NCBI RefSeq assembly: GCF_028748185.1
Contig: NZ_CP118164.1
Span: 4,303,814 to 4,367,813 of the forward strand
From: Bremerella sp. P1
Lineage (GTDB): Bacteria > Planctomycetota > Planctomycetia > Pirellulales > Pirellulaceae
Direction of reading: 5' to 3'
Length of the DNA stretch: 64,000 nucleotides
A program made the position numbers and the translations under genes. Positions within the stretch are counted from its first letter, which is position 1, and each line of letters starts with the position of its first letter. This document shows, piece by piece, positions 34,948-43,736 of the stretch. Under the pieces are notes generated by a model. It made no database searches. It saw only the letters and a list, made by a program, of their open reading frames with translations, and had not been told where the DNA came from.

Positions 34948-37590
34948 ATGAAATCTTTCCGCATTTTGCTCTTGGTCGCCGTTGCTTGCTTGGCGACTGC
35001 CGCACATCAATCGATTGTCCTGGCTGAGGAAGCCCTGTGTACGTGCCGCTACTGCGAGTCCGCTGCGGCCCGGATGGCGTTCGGCGTAGATCTGGAGAAT
35101 GACGGTCCTCACTACGCCCCAGTGCGTAAGGTCGACGTGCAGCATATCAAGCTCGACATCACGCCCAACTTCAAAGAGCGAACCATCGGCGGCTCGACCA
35201 CCATCCGCTTCGTACCGCTACGAAACGCGATTGATGTCCTGAAGCTTGATGCGGTTGATCTCTCGATTACCAGTGTCGATGCCTCGACGCCGGTATCGGA
35301 GTTCGACAGTACGAGCAAAGACCTGACGATCGCCTTCGCCGAGCCGATTCCGGTCGGTCAGGAAAGCTGGGTGACGATCGAGCATCACTGCCAGCCGCAA
35401 GGTGGTTTCTACTTCCGCACGCCTGAGATGGGTTACCCAGAGGAAGACACCCACTGCTGGACGCAAGGCGAGTCGCACTATGCCCGGCAATGGTTCCCCT
35501 GTTTCGACTACCCCAACGAGAAGTCGACCACCGAAGTGATCTGCCATGTCCCCAGCGACATGACCGTGATTTCCAATGGCCGTAATCTGGGCGAAAGCAT
35601 CGATCCCGACACGAACCTGAAGTCGGTCCACTGGCTGCAAGACAAGCCGCACGTGAACTACCTGATCTGCGTCGTCGCTGGCTACTTCGACAAGCTGGAA
35701 GATACCGCCGGTAAGATTCCGCTCGGCTTCTACAGCCAGCCGACCCTATCCGAGCACGCGGCCGCTTCGTTCCAGGATACGGCCTCGATCATGGACTTCT
35801 ATCAGAAGGAAATCGGCGTTGCTTACCCTTGGCACAAATACGATCAGGTCACCATTCGCGACTTTATCGCTGGTGGGATGGAAAACACGACGATCACCAC
35901 GCTCACGCACAACACGATCTTCGCGCCTGCAACCGAGAACGTTCGTTCGTCGCGAGGGCTCGATGCTCACGAACTGGCGCATCAATGGTTTGGTGATTAC
36001 GTCACGTGCGAAGATTGGAGTCACCTGTGGCTCAACGAAGGCTTCGCGACCTACTACACGCATCTGTACGAGGGACATAAGTTTGGTCGCGATGCCACGC
36101 TGTACGGTCTTTACCGCGACGCGTCCAATCGCGTTCTGCGAAGTGGTGCCAATGACAAGCGGCCGATCGTATGGAAGAAGTACCGCAATGCAGGCGACCA
36201 GTTCGACTACCGAGCCTATCCCAAGGGAAGCTGGGTGCTGCACATGCTTCGCAGCCAGTTGGGTGAAGACATGTTTCGCGAGGCGATTCAAACCTATTTG
36301 AAAGAGCACGGCCTGACGACCGTCACTACGCCGGAACTGCAAGCGGCGCTCGAAGAGACCAGCGGGCGAACGTTCGATCGATTCTTCGATCAGTGGGTGT
36401 ACCATGCCCGCCATCCTGATCTGAAGATTCGCTATCGCTTCGATCCGAAACTTAAGCTGGCCCAGATCACGCTTGAGCAAACCCACAAAGTCGACGACGA
36501 CGTGATGTTGTTCAACTTCCCGGCGACGTTCGCTTTTCTGTGCGACGGCGAGCTGGTTCTGCATACCGAAGACATCACCGAGGCCAAGCACGACTTCTAC
36601 GTCTCTTTGCCTGGTAAGCCTGAGATGGTGCAGTTCGATCCTGAATACACCTTGTTGGCCACGGTCGACTTCGACAAACCGGAAGACATGTGGATCAACG
36701 AGCTCGAAAACGCCGAGCGGGCCACGGGACGTATCCTGGCCGTCGAAGCACTGGCGAAGAAGAAGTCAAACAAGGCGATCGCCGCCATTCAAAAGGCATT
36801 GGAGACCGATCCGTTCTACGGCGTTCGCGTGGAAGCTGCTGAAGCGCTGGGGAAAATCAACTCGGACGAGTCGCGAGCAGCACTTCGCAAGACGTCCACC
36901 CCGAACGATGCCCGCGTTCGCCTGGCACTCGTGAAAGCGACCGTCAGTGATTATCAACCGGAAGAAGTCGGCACGCTTCTCGAAGGAGCCCAAGCTGAGA
37001 AGAACCCGGCCATCGTGGCGGCCTGGATCGCCGGTCTGGCCAAGTATTCCGACGAGTCGGTCACGCAATACCTGCGAGCTTCGCTTGATAAGGAGTCGTT
37101 CCGCAACGAGATCGCCGAAGCTGCCGTTGGGGCGATGCAAAAGAGCGGATCGTCGCAGTACGTCCCCGACCTGGCCGAACAGGTAGCTCAGCATGCCGAT
37201 AGCTACACCACCCGCGGCCTGGCCAACTTGCTCAAGACCCTGGCCAGCTTGAGCGATGAGAAAGCCGAGAAGCTGCAGTCCCTCAAGCAGATCGCTCCCC
37301 ACCTGGGTAATGATCGCGTCGACGTGCAAAAGGGAGCGATCGAAGCTCTGGGCAAGCTGGGCCTGGAAGATGCCCGGCCGATCCTGCAAGCGTATGCCGA
37401 CGCCTCGCATAACAAGGAACTCTCGAAAGCTGCCGAAGATGCCCTGGCTGCGTTGACCAAGGACAGCACTCCACAGCCGACCGAACTGATCGAGCTCCGC
37501 AAACAGATGAAAGATCTCGAGAAGTCGAACGACTCGCTGCAGAAGAAGCTCGACGACTTGGAAAAGAAGCTTCGTGAAATTGAGGAATAG
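34948..37590 (+). CDS. M1 family metallo-aminopeptidase with C-terminal HEAT repeats
   Basis: Exported zinc aminopeptidase, 880 aa from the ATG at 34948 (signal peptide MKSFRILLLVAVACLATAAHQSIVLAEE). Substrate-binding exopeptidase motif GGMENTT and zinc site HELAHQWFGDYVTCEDWSHLWLNEGFATYY (HExxH-x18-E) are intact. A Cys-rich CTCRYCESAA follows the signal. After ~590 the chain becomes HEAT/PBS-lyase-like repeats (RILAVEALAKKKSNKAIAAIQKALE; VRVEAAEALGKINSDESRAALRK; VQKGAIEALGKLGLEDARPILQAYAD). It ends in a short coiled coil (LRKQMKDLEKSNDSLQKKLDDLEKKLREIEE). A fragment of its HEAT coding sequence recurs at 38970-39019. Confidence 0.93.
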   Translation: MKSFRILLLVAVACLATAAHQSIVLAEEALCTCRYCESAAARMAFGVDLENDGPHYAPVRKVDVQHIKLDITPNFKERTIGGSTTIRFVPLRNAIDVLKLDAVDLSITSVDASTPVSEFDSTSKDLTIAFAEPIPVGQESWVTIEHHCQPQGGFYFRTPEMGYPEEDTHCWTQGESHYARQWFPCFDYPNEKSTTEVICHVPSDMTVISNGRNLGESIDPDTNLKSVHWLQDKPHVNYLICVVAGYFDKLEDTAGKIPLGFYSQPTLSEHAAASFQDTASIMDFYQKEIGVAYPWHKYDQVTIRDFIAGGMENTTITTLTHNTIFAPATENVRSSRGLDAHELAHQWFGDYVTCEDWSHLWLNEGFATYYTHLYEGHKFGRDATLYGLYRDASNRVLRSGANDKRPIVWKKYRNAGDQFDYRAYPKGSWVLHMLRSQLGEDMFREAIQTYLKEHGLTTVTTPELQAALEETSGRTFDRFFDQWVYHARHPDLKIRYRFDPKLKLAQITLEQTHKVDDDVMLFNFPATFAFLCDGELVLHTEDITEAKHDFYVSLPGKPEMVQFDPEYTLLATVDFDKPEDMWINELENAERATGRILAVEALAKKKSNKAIAAIQKALETDPFYGVRVEAAEALGKINSDESRAALRKTSTPNDARVRLALVKATVSDYQPEEVGTLLEGAQAEKNPAIVAAWIAGLAKYSDESVTQYLRASLDKESFRNEIAEAAVGAMQKSGSSQYVPDLAEQVAQHADSYTTRGLANLLKTLASLSDEKAEKLQSLKQIAPHLGNDRVDVQKGAIEALGKLGLEDARPILQAYADASHNKELSKAAEDALAALTKDSTPQPTELIELRKQMKDLEKSNDSLQKKLDDLEKKLREIEE

Positions 37591-37757
37591 CGTTTCCCTC
37601 TTGTGGTGTCGAGCGCTGGTTCCTAGTGACTAGCTTTCTCTCCCTGATGCGTCCTCCAAGGCAAAAAAGCAGGCTCGTTCTTGCTTTCTTAAGAATTTTC
37701 CGGCGGTCACCGTTGCGTGATTTGTAAGGTGATCTACATGACTTAGGCGGAACGTTA

Positions 37758-37773
37758 AGCAAGTTAACTTGCT
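37758..37773. promoter_or_regulatory. 16-bp perfect palindrome, possible operator
   Basis: AGCAAGTTAACTTGCT is a perfect inverted repeat 45 nt before the GTG start of the GAF-like gene. Its placement and symmetry suit a dimeric repressor site or a DNA-bound regulator. No second copy was noticed in the window. Confidence 0.4.
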
Positions 37774-37817
37774 TGCAGTCAATCAGAGGGAAAGGGACCA
37801 GCAAAGAGGTAGGGGAA

Positions 37818-38966
37818 GTGAGTACTGAGCTACTGCGTAGGCCTGGCAACGAATGGTGGGCACAGCATCGCGATGAAGATGTTTATTGGTTGAGCGTTCT
37901 CCAATCGGTGCGTAATCCGCTGGATCAAACGCCTGCGTCGTTCTGTGGTCAACTAAGTCGCCTGGCCAATGCATCGGATGAATCGGGCCAAGGTGGTTTT
38001 GCCAAAGAACTGCTCAATACGGTGAGCCGTTTCGATGCTCTCCGAGATGTCGATCGCGTTTGCCTGGCGGGAATCGTTCCCCACTCGAATCAACTCGTTG
38101 CGATCGACTCGGCTTGCAGCTGTCGAATCAAAGACAACTTGATGCTCTCCGGCTATTCGTGCTTTGTCGACCCAGAGGGTTCCTTGCTACAAATGCGGCC
38201 GGGCATGCTGCGAATCTTCGCAGACACGGCCAATGTCATCGCATCGTATCGCCGCGAATCGCGACCCATTCAAAGGTCGATCGCCAAAACCTCGCGCATG
38301 GGACTGCGAAGTGGTTTCTGCATGGCTGTCGGGGCCGACGAACATACTTGGGGATTTCTCTTCATGAATTCCTGTCGTCCCAACTACTTTGATGGAATCG
38401 AAAAGTCGCACGCGACCCATCTCAGTGCCTTGTCGATCTACGCAAAATCGTTTCTGCAGTCGAGTCGTTTGGGGAGATCCAATCAGCGTAAGGAGCAGAA
38501 GCCAATGACAATTCCTGCCGAAGGATTCTCGCCGAAGCGTCTTCTGGAACTGCTCAAAGTAGAACGCAACAGGTTTCTGCCTGGCGAACCGAAGCTGCAA
38601 ATCAAGATGGAGAACATTGCTCCGTTCTTATGCAATCATCTTCGTCTCGCGAAAGTTCTTTCGCGAATCGCCATCGAAATTCGCTTGGTCCAAAAGAGAT
38701 CGGACCGGGACCTGATTCTGTACGTTCGCCGCTGCGATGCGGGAATCGTGATTCAGATTCCGCATGACTTTGAAGAGACGGAACCTACGATGATGAATCT
38801 TTTCTACCGGCGCGTGGAAGAGATTTGCGAGTCTTCGGATTCGATTGGGTTTCAGATTCACAGCACGCTGAAAGAAACTCAGGTGCGATTTCCGTTCGAG
38901 CCTCTCAATCCAAGATGCGGCGAACGATTCTACAGTACCGATGAAGAAGCAAGTCAGCGGAAGTAG
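37818..38966 (+). CDS. GAF-like protein, possible degenerate kinase partner, unknown function
   Basis: Cytoplasmic protein of 382 aa. I choose the GTG at 37818 (MSTELLRRPGNEWWAQH) because GAGGTAGGGGAA stands directly before it; the frame opens at a TTG at 37773. Residues ~20-220 have a GAF-like layout (VDRVCLAGIVPHSNQLVAIDSACSC; SRMGLRSGFCMAVGADEHTWGFLFMNS). The C-terminal part (~240-370) reads MENIAPFLCNHLRLAKVLSRIAIEI...LILYVRRCDAGIVIQIPHDFEE, which could be a worn-down histidine-kinase-like ATPase domain, but no N or G box is clear. It sits between the M1-HEAT gene and debris of that same gene. The domain call is tentative. Confidence 0.55.
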   Translation: MSTELLRRPGNEWWAQHRDEDVYWLSVLQSVRNPLDQTPASFCGQLSRLANASDESGQGGFAKELLNTVSRFDALRDVDRVCLAGIVPHSNQLVAIDSACSCRIKDNLMLSGYSCFVDPEGSLLQMRPGMLRIFADTANVIASYRRESRPIQRSIAKTSRMGLRSGFCMAVGADEHTWGFLFMNSCRPNYFDGIEKSHATHLSALSIYAKSFLQSSRLGRSNQRKEQKPMTIPAEGFSPKRLLELLKVERNRFLPGEPKLQIKMENIAPFLCNHLRLAKVLSRIAIEIRLVQKRSDRDLILYVRRCDAGIVIQIPHDFEETEPTMMNLFYRRVEEICESSDSIGFQIHSTLKETQVRFPFEPLNPRCGERFYSTDEEASQRK

Positions 38967-38969
38967 GTA

Positions 38970-39019
38970 GCAAAAGGGCGCGATCGAAGCCCTGGGCAAG
39001 CTAGGCCTGGAAGCTGCTC
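38970..39019 (+). pseudogene. Decayed fragment of the HEAT-repeat coding sequence
   Basis: About 50 nt closely match 37326-37375 inside the M1-HEAT gene (the part encoding QKGAIEALGKLGLED), with only about six differences by eye. The fragment begins 4 nt after the stop of the GAF-like gene and has no start, so it is a remnant. It implies a past duplication or rearrangement that left the GAF-like gene between the intact gene and this scrap. Confidence 0.7.
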
Positions 39020-39039
39020 CAGGCTTAAATGCACGCGGA

Positions 39040-39124
39040 GAAGAAAGACGAACCGCGGATTTCGTGGATGGGATTCCAGGACGATCGGTTTTCATTTGTT
39101 CTAAGGGAGTCTAAAGTTCTGTAT
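39040..39124 (-). pseudogene. Decayed 3' end of a GxxExxY gene with its terminal repeat
   Basis: The stretch aligns with 43069-43162, the left end of the intact GxxExxY cassette. It shares AACCGCGGATT, GTGGATGGG/GCGGATGGG, ATTCCAGGACGA and TTTTCATTTG with few changes, plus a 10-nt deletion after the repeat. The similarity covers the terminal repeat and the codons for the protein's last ~20 residues and then fades. It is a remnant of a second copy about 4 kb from the intact one. Confidence 0.65.
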
Positions 39125-39204
39125 GATCGAGTCCGTAGCCCACGGATTCTTGAGCCTTCGCTGGTGCTACCCGGGCGACGTAATGAGTTATGGGAGTGAA
39201 CACG

Positions 39205-40428
39205 ATGGATGAAAGCTGCCCAGCGAATCAACAGAAGGGCGGAGGTATGGGCTTCTTTGAGCGATACCTAACTGTCTGGGTTGGCTTGTGCATCGTTGTC
39301 GGTATCGGCTTGGGGAAGATTGCCCCAGGATTGGCGAAGTCGCTTGATGAGATGGCAATTTATGTCAACAACGCCCCGGTCGTCTCAATCCCTATCGCTT
39401 TGTGTCTGTTCTTCATGATGTATCCCATCATGGTGAAGATTGATTTCGGCGAAGTGGTCCAGGCAGGGAAGGCCGTTAAGCCTGTGCTGCTGACGCTTTT
39501 CATCAATTGGGCAATCAAGCCCTTCTCGATGTATGCGATCGCCGTCTTCTTTTTGGGGACCGTGTTTCTCGGTTTTATTGGGCCGGATGCCGTCGATTTC
39601 GTGAAGCCTCCGCTTGGAGTGGAGCTTGAAGTTGGGGCCACCTATGGTGCCGGTCAAGTCGTGATGGTCGACGGCGTCAAGATGCTGCAAGTGCCACTTT
39701 GGCGAAGCTACCTGGCTGGGTGCATCCTCTTGGGCATTGCCCCTTGTACGGCGATGGTGTTGGTCTGGGGATATCTGGCCCGCGGGAATGACGGCCACAC
39801 GTTGGTGATGGTCGCCGTCAATTCCTTAACGATGCTTGTGCTCTATGGCGTTCTGGGGGGCTTCTTGCTGGGGGTCGGACAACTTCCAGTACCATGGCAA
39901 GCGCTACTGCTTTCGATTGCCATCTACGTAGCGTTACCATTGGTAGCGGGATACCTTTCGCGGAAATGGATCATTGCCGCCAAGGGAGAAGTATGGTTCC
40001 GGGAAAAGTTCCTCCATGTTCTCACGCCCATCACGATCGTGGCTTTGCTGATGACACTCGTTCTGTTGTTCTCGTTCAAAGGGGAGGTCATCCTGTCCAA
40101 CCCACTGACGATTTTATGGATCGCTGTCCCTCTCTTTATTCAAACCGTGGTCATCTTTGCGTTGGGCTACACCGCTTCGAAGGTGCTCGGATTGACCTAT
40201 GAGAATGCCGCGCCCACGGCCATGATTGGAGCTTCGAACCACTTCGAGGTGGCGATCGCAACGGCTGTCATGCTTTACGGCCTGGCATCCGGAGCGGCTC
40301 TAGCCACCGTGGTAGGCGTACTGATCGAAGTCCCTGTCATGTTGATGCTGGTCGGTTTCTGCAAACGGACTCAACAATGGTTCCCACATTCCGCTGAGAA
40401 TCAAACTCCGACTGCCGCTGAAACATAG
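39205..40428 (+). CDS. acr3: ACR3-family arsenite efflux transporter
   Basis: Membrane carrier exporting arsenite (some members also antimonite), 407 aa from the ATG at 39205; GGGAGTG upstream favours it over the ATG at 39190. Ten hydrophobic segments fit the family. The conserved Cys motif is in [24 protein letters not shown], and the end of the core has [47 protein letters not shown]. An insertion between two helices ([29 protein letters not shown]) is longer than usual. No arsR, arsC or arsM is adjacent, so this is a solitary resistance gene. It follows two decayed sequence fragments, which suggests a region open to rearrangement. Confidence 0.93.
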   Translation: MDESCPANQQKGGGMGFFERYLTVWVGLCIVVGIGLGKIAPGLAKSLDEMAIYVNNAPVVSIPIALCLFFMMYPIMVKIDFGEVVQAGKAVKPVLLTLFINWAIKPFSMYAIAVFFLGTVFLGFIGPDAVDFVKPPLGVELEVGATYGAGQVVMVDGVKMLQVPLWRSYLAGCILLGIAPCTAMVLVWGYLARGNDGHTLVMVAVNSLTMLVLYGVLGGFLLGVGQLPVPWQALLLSIAIYVALPLVAGYLSRKWIIAAKGEVWFREKFLHVLTPITIVALLMTLVLLFSFKGEVILSNPLTILWIAVPLFIQTVVIFALGYTASKVLGLTYENAAPTAMIGASNHFEVAIATAVMLYGLASGAALATVVGVLIEVPVMLMLVGFCKRTQQWFPHSAENQTPTAAET

Positions 40429-40547
40429 ATCAAGGGGCAAAGCGACCTACTCGGTCTTTCTTTCAATGCGGTTGGATCGTATCGGCGAATCATCACACAG
40501 ATTCAAACTCGCCCGCCAATGCCGCCCAGTCGGGAAAACAGGGCGGG

Positions 40548-42866
40548 TCAACGCTTGGGCCACTTCAAATGATGATGTAAGAAGTCGAACGTTCCCTGGC
40601 CATGGATCATGTGTCCCCCGTCGAACCATTCGATTTCGCACTGCTCGGGGATCTTCAACCGGGCAGCATAGAGGTGCCGGACCTTGGCAAACTCGTGCCC
40701 GACTTTCTCGTCGTCGGCCACACCGTCGAAATGTCCGCGCTCGACCATGAACGCGCGCGGTGCGATCAGCCCGGCCATTTCAGCGTAATTAAACGTATTG
40801 CCCAGGTTGAACTCGAAGATCTCGTACTCTCCGGTCCAAATGTAGCTCCGCCGATTACGGGTTGAGGCGACCTTGTCAATCCATTCATTGAAGTCGCCGG
40901 AACAGATCACCGCCGAATAGTCCGGTACCAGCGGAGGAATGCGCATGGCCGACTTGCCACCATAGCTCAGGCCATAAAAGGCGATTCGATCCGGATCGAC
41001 GTACGGCTGCGTCTTGAGCCACGCGGTAATCTGCCGGTGTTGGGGAACGATGATCGAAAACAACGTCTTACCCAGCGCGTTGGCCTTGCGCTGCAAGGTG
41101 CGAAAGCGATCTTGGTAGATGTACGGATTCTGGGGGCAAAACACGACAAAGCCTCGCTCGACCAGTGATTCGGCGAACGCCTGGTACGCCGCGAACTTTT
41201 CATCGCCAATCAAGTGATCCGGGCGACCTTCCAAACCATGCTGGCAAACGACGACCGGGCGTTTCTCGCCAGGGGCGATATCGTTGGGCATTAGAAGCAA
41301 ACCATAAGCAAACACTTCCGGAAAAACATCGAGGGCAACCTCGTACCCAGTCCATTTCGAATCGGAATAAATCCGCCGGGTACGTGGGTTCGCCGGCAGG
41401 AGGTGACGATCGAACTTGCCGATCACCTCCGTTTCAAATGCCTCACGATACGGCGCAACACTCTTTTCATACGCGGCTAGCGAAGAGGTGTCTGGCCGAA
41501 AGTAGCTGCTGCGAACCGCGGGACTGTCGGCCAAGATGGTTTGGTTTTGGCGATTGATCTGGTCCATCTGGCGAACCATCCGAGCATGCTGGTCGACCGG
41601 CTGGCCAGCGTATTCAGGCAACTGCGTTGTGGTCGCAAGCGATGTCCCAGATTTGAGGCCTTGGAGAAACTGCTTGAGCCAACGCTGCGATCCAAACTCG
41701 CCTTGTCCATCTTCATCGCTCGTCAAAGTAAGCCACGAATCGGAGATCCGATCACCCACCAATGCCTGGGCCTGTTTCCACTCCTGCGTGACTTCTTCCA
41801 GGGAGAGTGACTCGAGCGTGCCAGGAGCCGAGCCATGTTCGCCGAGCAAATCGGCCTCTGGTCCGGCGGCCGCTTCGATCGCCAGATGACGCGGTGCGAT
41901 CAGGCTGGCAAGTTCCGCGTCGCCGAATTCCCGTAACCGACCAAATACATTGCGGTCGATCGGTTCCTCCCAGATGTTCTGCCGCGAAGTGAAATAGCCA
42001 CTGACCCCGACCGAGTCGATTCGCTCTTCCAGGGCACCTGCGTAAAGTGCCAGCATGCCTCCTTCGCCATAACCGATGACCCCGATCGGTTGCTGACCTT
42101 CCTGGGCAAACGCGTCGACCGCCGCCAAAACCTTTTGAACTTCGTAGCCAATCAAATGCCTTCCCAGTTCGAAGGCGGACCGGTAAAGGAGTTCTCGCCC
42201 AGGCAATTGGCTTTGTCTTGGTCCATCAAATTTGAGTAGTCCTCGCTCGCGCGTGATGAGCGTCGGAATTACGACCTGAAAGCCACTTTCGGCAAGCTGT
42301 CGAGCAAACTGCGACGAGGGCGCGATGCCTGGTTCGACGCCAGCCAATTGCTCAGGCGTTTGCGCGGCGTCGGGGATCGCGATGATGCTTCCGCGAACCT
42401 TCCCTTTGGGCCTCAAGAGCAAGCCTTCCCCTTGGATAGCTCCGAAGACCGGCCAATCCACCGCCATGACGTCCACGTTTGCCGAGGATGCGAGCGCCAG
42501 CGGCTCATTCACGCTGGTCGTTCGCTGGAATGTGATCTCAGGCAGACGCTCGTCCCGCACCCCTAAAATTTCCGCAAGCCGCTGACGATTCTTCTCGACC
42601 GATCGCACGTAGGCTTCCGGTGAACTGGTATCTCGATCCCAATATTGCTTTCGCTTACCGGATGCGTCCGCGATCTCCTGAAGCAGAAAACGATCGATCC
42701 CGGCAACCATATCCGAGGCGATCTGCGCACCGTCTCCTTCCATCTCCAACAGACGCGTGCCTGGCAAAGCAGGGCCGCGCTCGACCGAGGGAGTCTCGGC
42801 GCCGCTACTGGAAACGAGAGCCAACAGCCAAACGCACAGCAGCACGCATCGCAAGAATCGATACAT
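40548..42866 (-). CDS. Secreted double alpha/beta-hydrolase protein (dienelactone hydrolase/acetyl xylan esterase-like)
   Basis: Exported protein of 772 aa from the ATG at 42866 (MYRFLRCVLLCVWLLALVSSSGAE signal peptide, AGGAA upstream); the frame opens at 43001. Two alpha/beta hydrolase halves are seen. The N-terminal half has GVIGYGEGGMLALYAGAL, where the nucleophile position of G-x-S-x-G is Gly (G267), so this half is probably inactive. The C-terminal half has IAFYGLSYGGKSAMRIP with nucleophile S634, then an Asp/His region ending WFDGGHMIHGQGTFDFLHHHL. An esterase or xylan/carbohydrate deacetylase role is possible; the substrate is not known. Confidence 0.82.
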   Translation of the reverse strand: MYRFLRCVLLCVWLLALVSSSGAETPSVERGPALPGTRLLEMEGDGAQIASDMVAGIDRFLLQEIADASGKRKQYWDRDTSSPEAYVRSVEKNRQRLAEILGVRDERLPEITFQRTTSVNEPLALASSANVDVMAVDWPVFGAIQGEGLLLRPKGKVRGSIIAIPDAAQTPEQLAGVEPGIAPSSQFARQLAESGFQVVIPTLITRERGLLKFDGPRQSQLPGRELLYRSAFELGRHLIGYEVQKVLAAVDAFAQEGQQPIGVIGYGEGGMLALYAGALEERIDSVGVSGYFTSRQNIWEEPIDRNVFGRLREFGDAELASLIAPRHLAIEAAAGPEADLLGEHGSAPGTLESLSLEEVTQEWKQAQALVGDRISDSWLTLTSDEDGQGEFGSQRWLKQFLQGLKSGTSLATTTQLPEYAGQPVDQHARMVRQMDQINRQNQTILADSPAVRSSYFRPDTSSLAAYEKSVAPYREAFETEVIGKFDRHLLPANPRTRRIYSDSKWTGYEVALDVFPEVFAYGLLLMPNDIAPGEKRPVVVCQHGLEGRPDHLIGDEKFAAYQAFAESLVERGFVVFCPQNPYIYQDRFRTLQRKANALGKTLFSIIVPQHRQITAWLKTQPYVDPDRIAFYGLSYGGKSAMRIPPLVPDYSAVICSGDFNEWIDKVASTRNRRSYIWTGEYEIFEFNLGNTFNYAEMAGLIAPRAFMVERGHFDGVADDEKVGHEFAKVRHLYAARLKIPEQCEIEWFDGGHMIHGQGTFDFLHHHLKWPKR

Positions 42867-43076
42867 GGAATAGGTTCCTGAATCGGGTCGTTTCTCCCTC
42901 GCGTTCCACGAGGAAATGTGGGAAACGATTTCGGGAAAGAGATCGACAACGGAATTGATCAGCTTGGTTCGAAGTATAGAAAACCGAAGAAATGATGTCA
43001 CGTGGAATCTTTGGTTTACTTCGACATGTTACCTTTGAATGCGTAGCCCTGCCGGCAACAATCGAGCGGAAGAAAG

Positions 43077-43534
43077 TCTAACCGCGGATTACGCGGATGG
43101 GCGCGGATAAGATTCCAGGACGACCCGTTTCCATTTGAGCTGCGCAAATTTGAAGTTCAGTAAAAGCGCCAGTTGAAGCCCGGTAATATTCAGGTAGCCG
43201 ATCATCTGGGCGTGATGCGAATCGGTGAAACTGGTTGCGATTTTGGGATCGACGATAATCTTTTGATCGACGATCAAATCAGGAATTAGGGTGCCGATGA
43301 GGTGACCATCATACTGGACAGGGAATTGCCGCTGCTGTTCGATGTGATGGCCGCGTTTCTGTAGCTCGATCCGAAGTGCGTTCTCGTACAGCTTTTCATC
43401 AAGACCGGGCTTCAGGCGATTTAAAACCGTCATTGCCGCACCAATAACCGATTCACTCAGTTCCGCATGAACTAACGCCTGACGCATGCCAAATCTCCCT
43501 CGATCTCTTAATATCCGCGCAATCCGCGGTTAGA
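43077..43534. mobile_element. TIR-bounded GxxExxY cassette (putative small mobile element)
   Basis: A 458-bp unit enclosed by 22-nt terminal inverted repeats with one mismatch: left 43077-43098 (TCTAACCGCGGATTACGCGG...) and right 43513-43534 (the reverse complement, ATCCGCGCAATCCGCGG...). The only gene inside is the GxxExxY gene, whose TAA stop lies within the left repeat. No transposase is encoded, so mobility would depend on a helper. It lies 60 bp from tRNA-Ala, and a decayed sibling is at 39040-39124. Mobility is inferred. Confidence 0.55.
43089..43487 (-). CDS. GxxExxY family protein
   Basis: Small protein of 132 aa carrying the family signature GLDEKLYENAL, then a PD-x-K-like core (LIPDLIVDQKIIVDPK). 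The layout resembles the PD-(D/E)xK nuclease fold, with Asp rather than the more usual Glu before the Lys. The family is abundant in planctomycetes and other large genomes; I know of no established function. The gene is enclosed by terminal inverted repeats and its stop codon is part of the left repeat. There is no signal peptide or membrane segment. Confidence 0.9.
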   Translation of the reverse strand: MRQALVHAELSESVIGAAMTVLNRLKPGLDEKLYENALRIELQKRGHHIEQQRQFPVQYDGHLIGTLIPDLIVDQKIIVDPKIATSFTDSHHAQMIGYLNITGLQLALLLNFKFAQLKWKRVVLESYPRPSA

Positions 43535-43593
43535 TCTAGAGAACAAAAGTACGCGGTTCAGAAGCCGTCGTAAACGTTTGGAGAGAGAAAAAG

Positions 43594-43666
43594 TGGAGCT
43601 GATCGGGATTGAACCGACGACCTCTGCATTGCGAACGCAGCGCTCTCCCAGCTGAGCTACAGCCCC
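43594..43666 (-). tRNA. tRNA-Ala (anticodon CGC)
   Basis: A 73-nt cloverleaf read on the minus strand. The acceptor stem GGGGCTG pairs with CAGCTCC and includes the G3-U70 wobble pair that specifies alanine. D-arm GCTCAGCTGGGAGAGC, anticodon stem-loop CTGCG-TTCGCAA-TGCAG with anticodon CGC, T-arm with GGTTCAATCCC. Discriminator is A; CCA is not encoded. It reads GCG codons. Confidence 0.97.
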
Positions 43667-43736
43667 AAGTTGTTTCGTTAATTTTAAGTTGCCGACGGCG
43701 CGTCGTCCAGTTTGAAACAGGACGATCGGCGACTGC

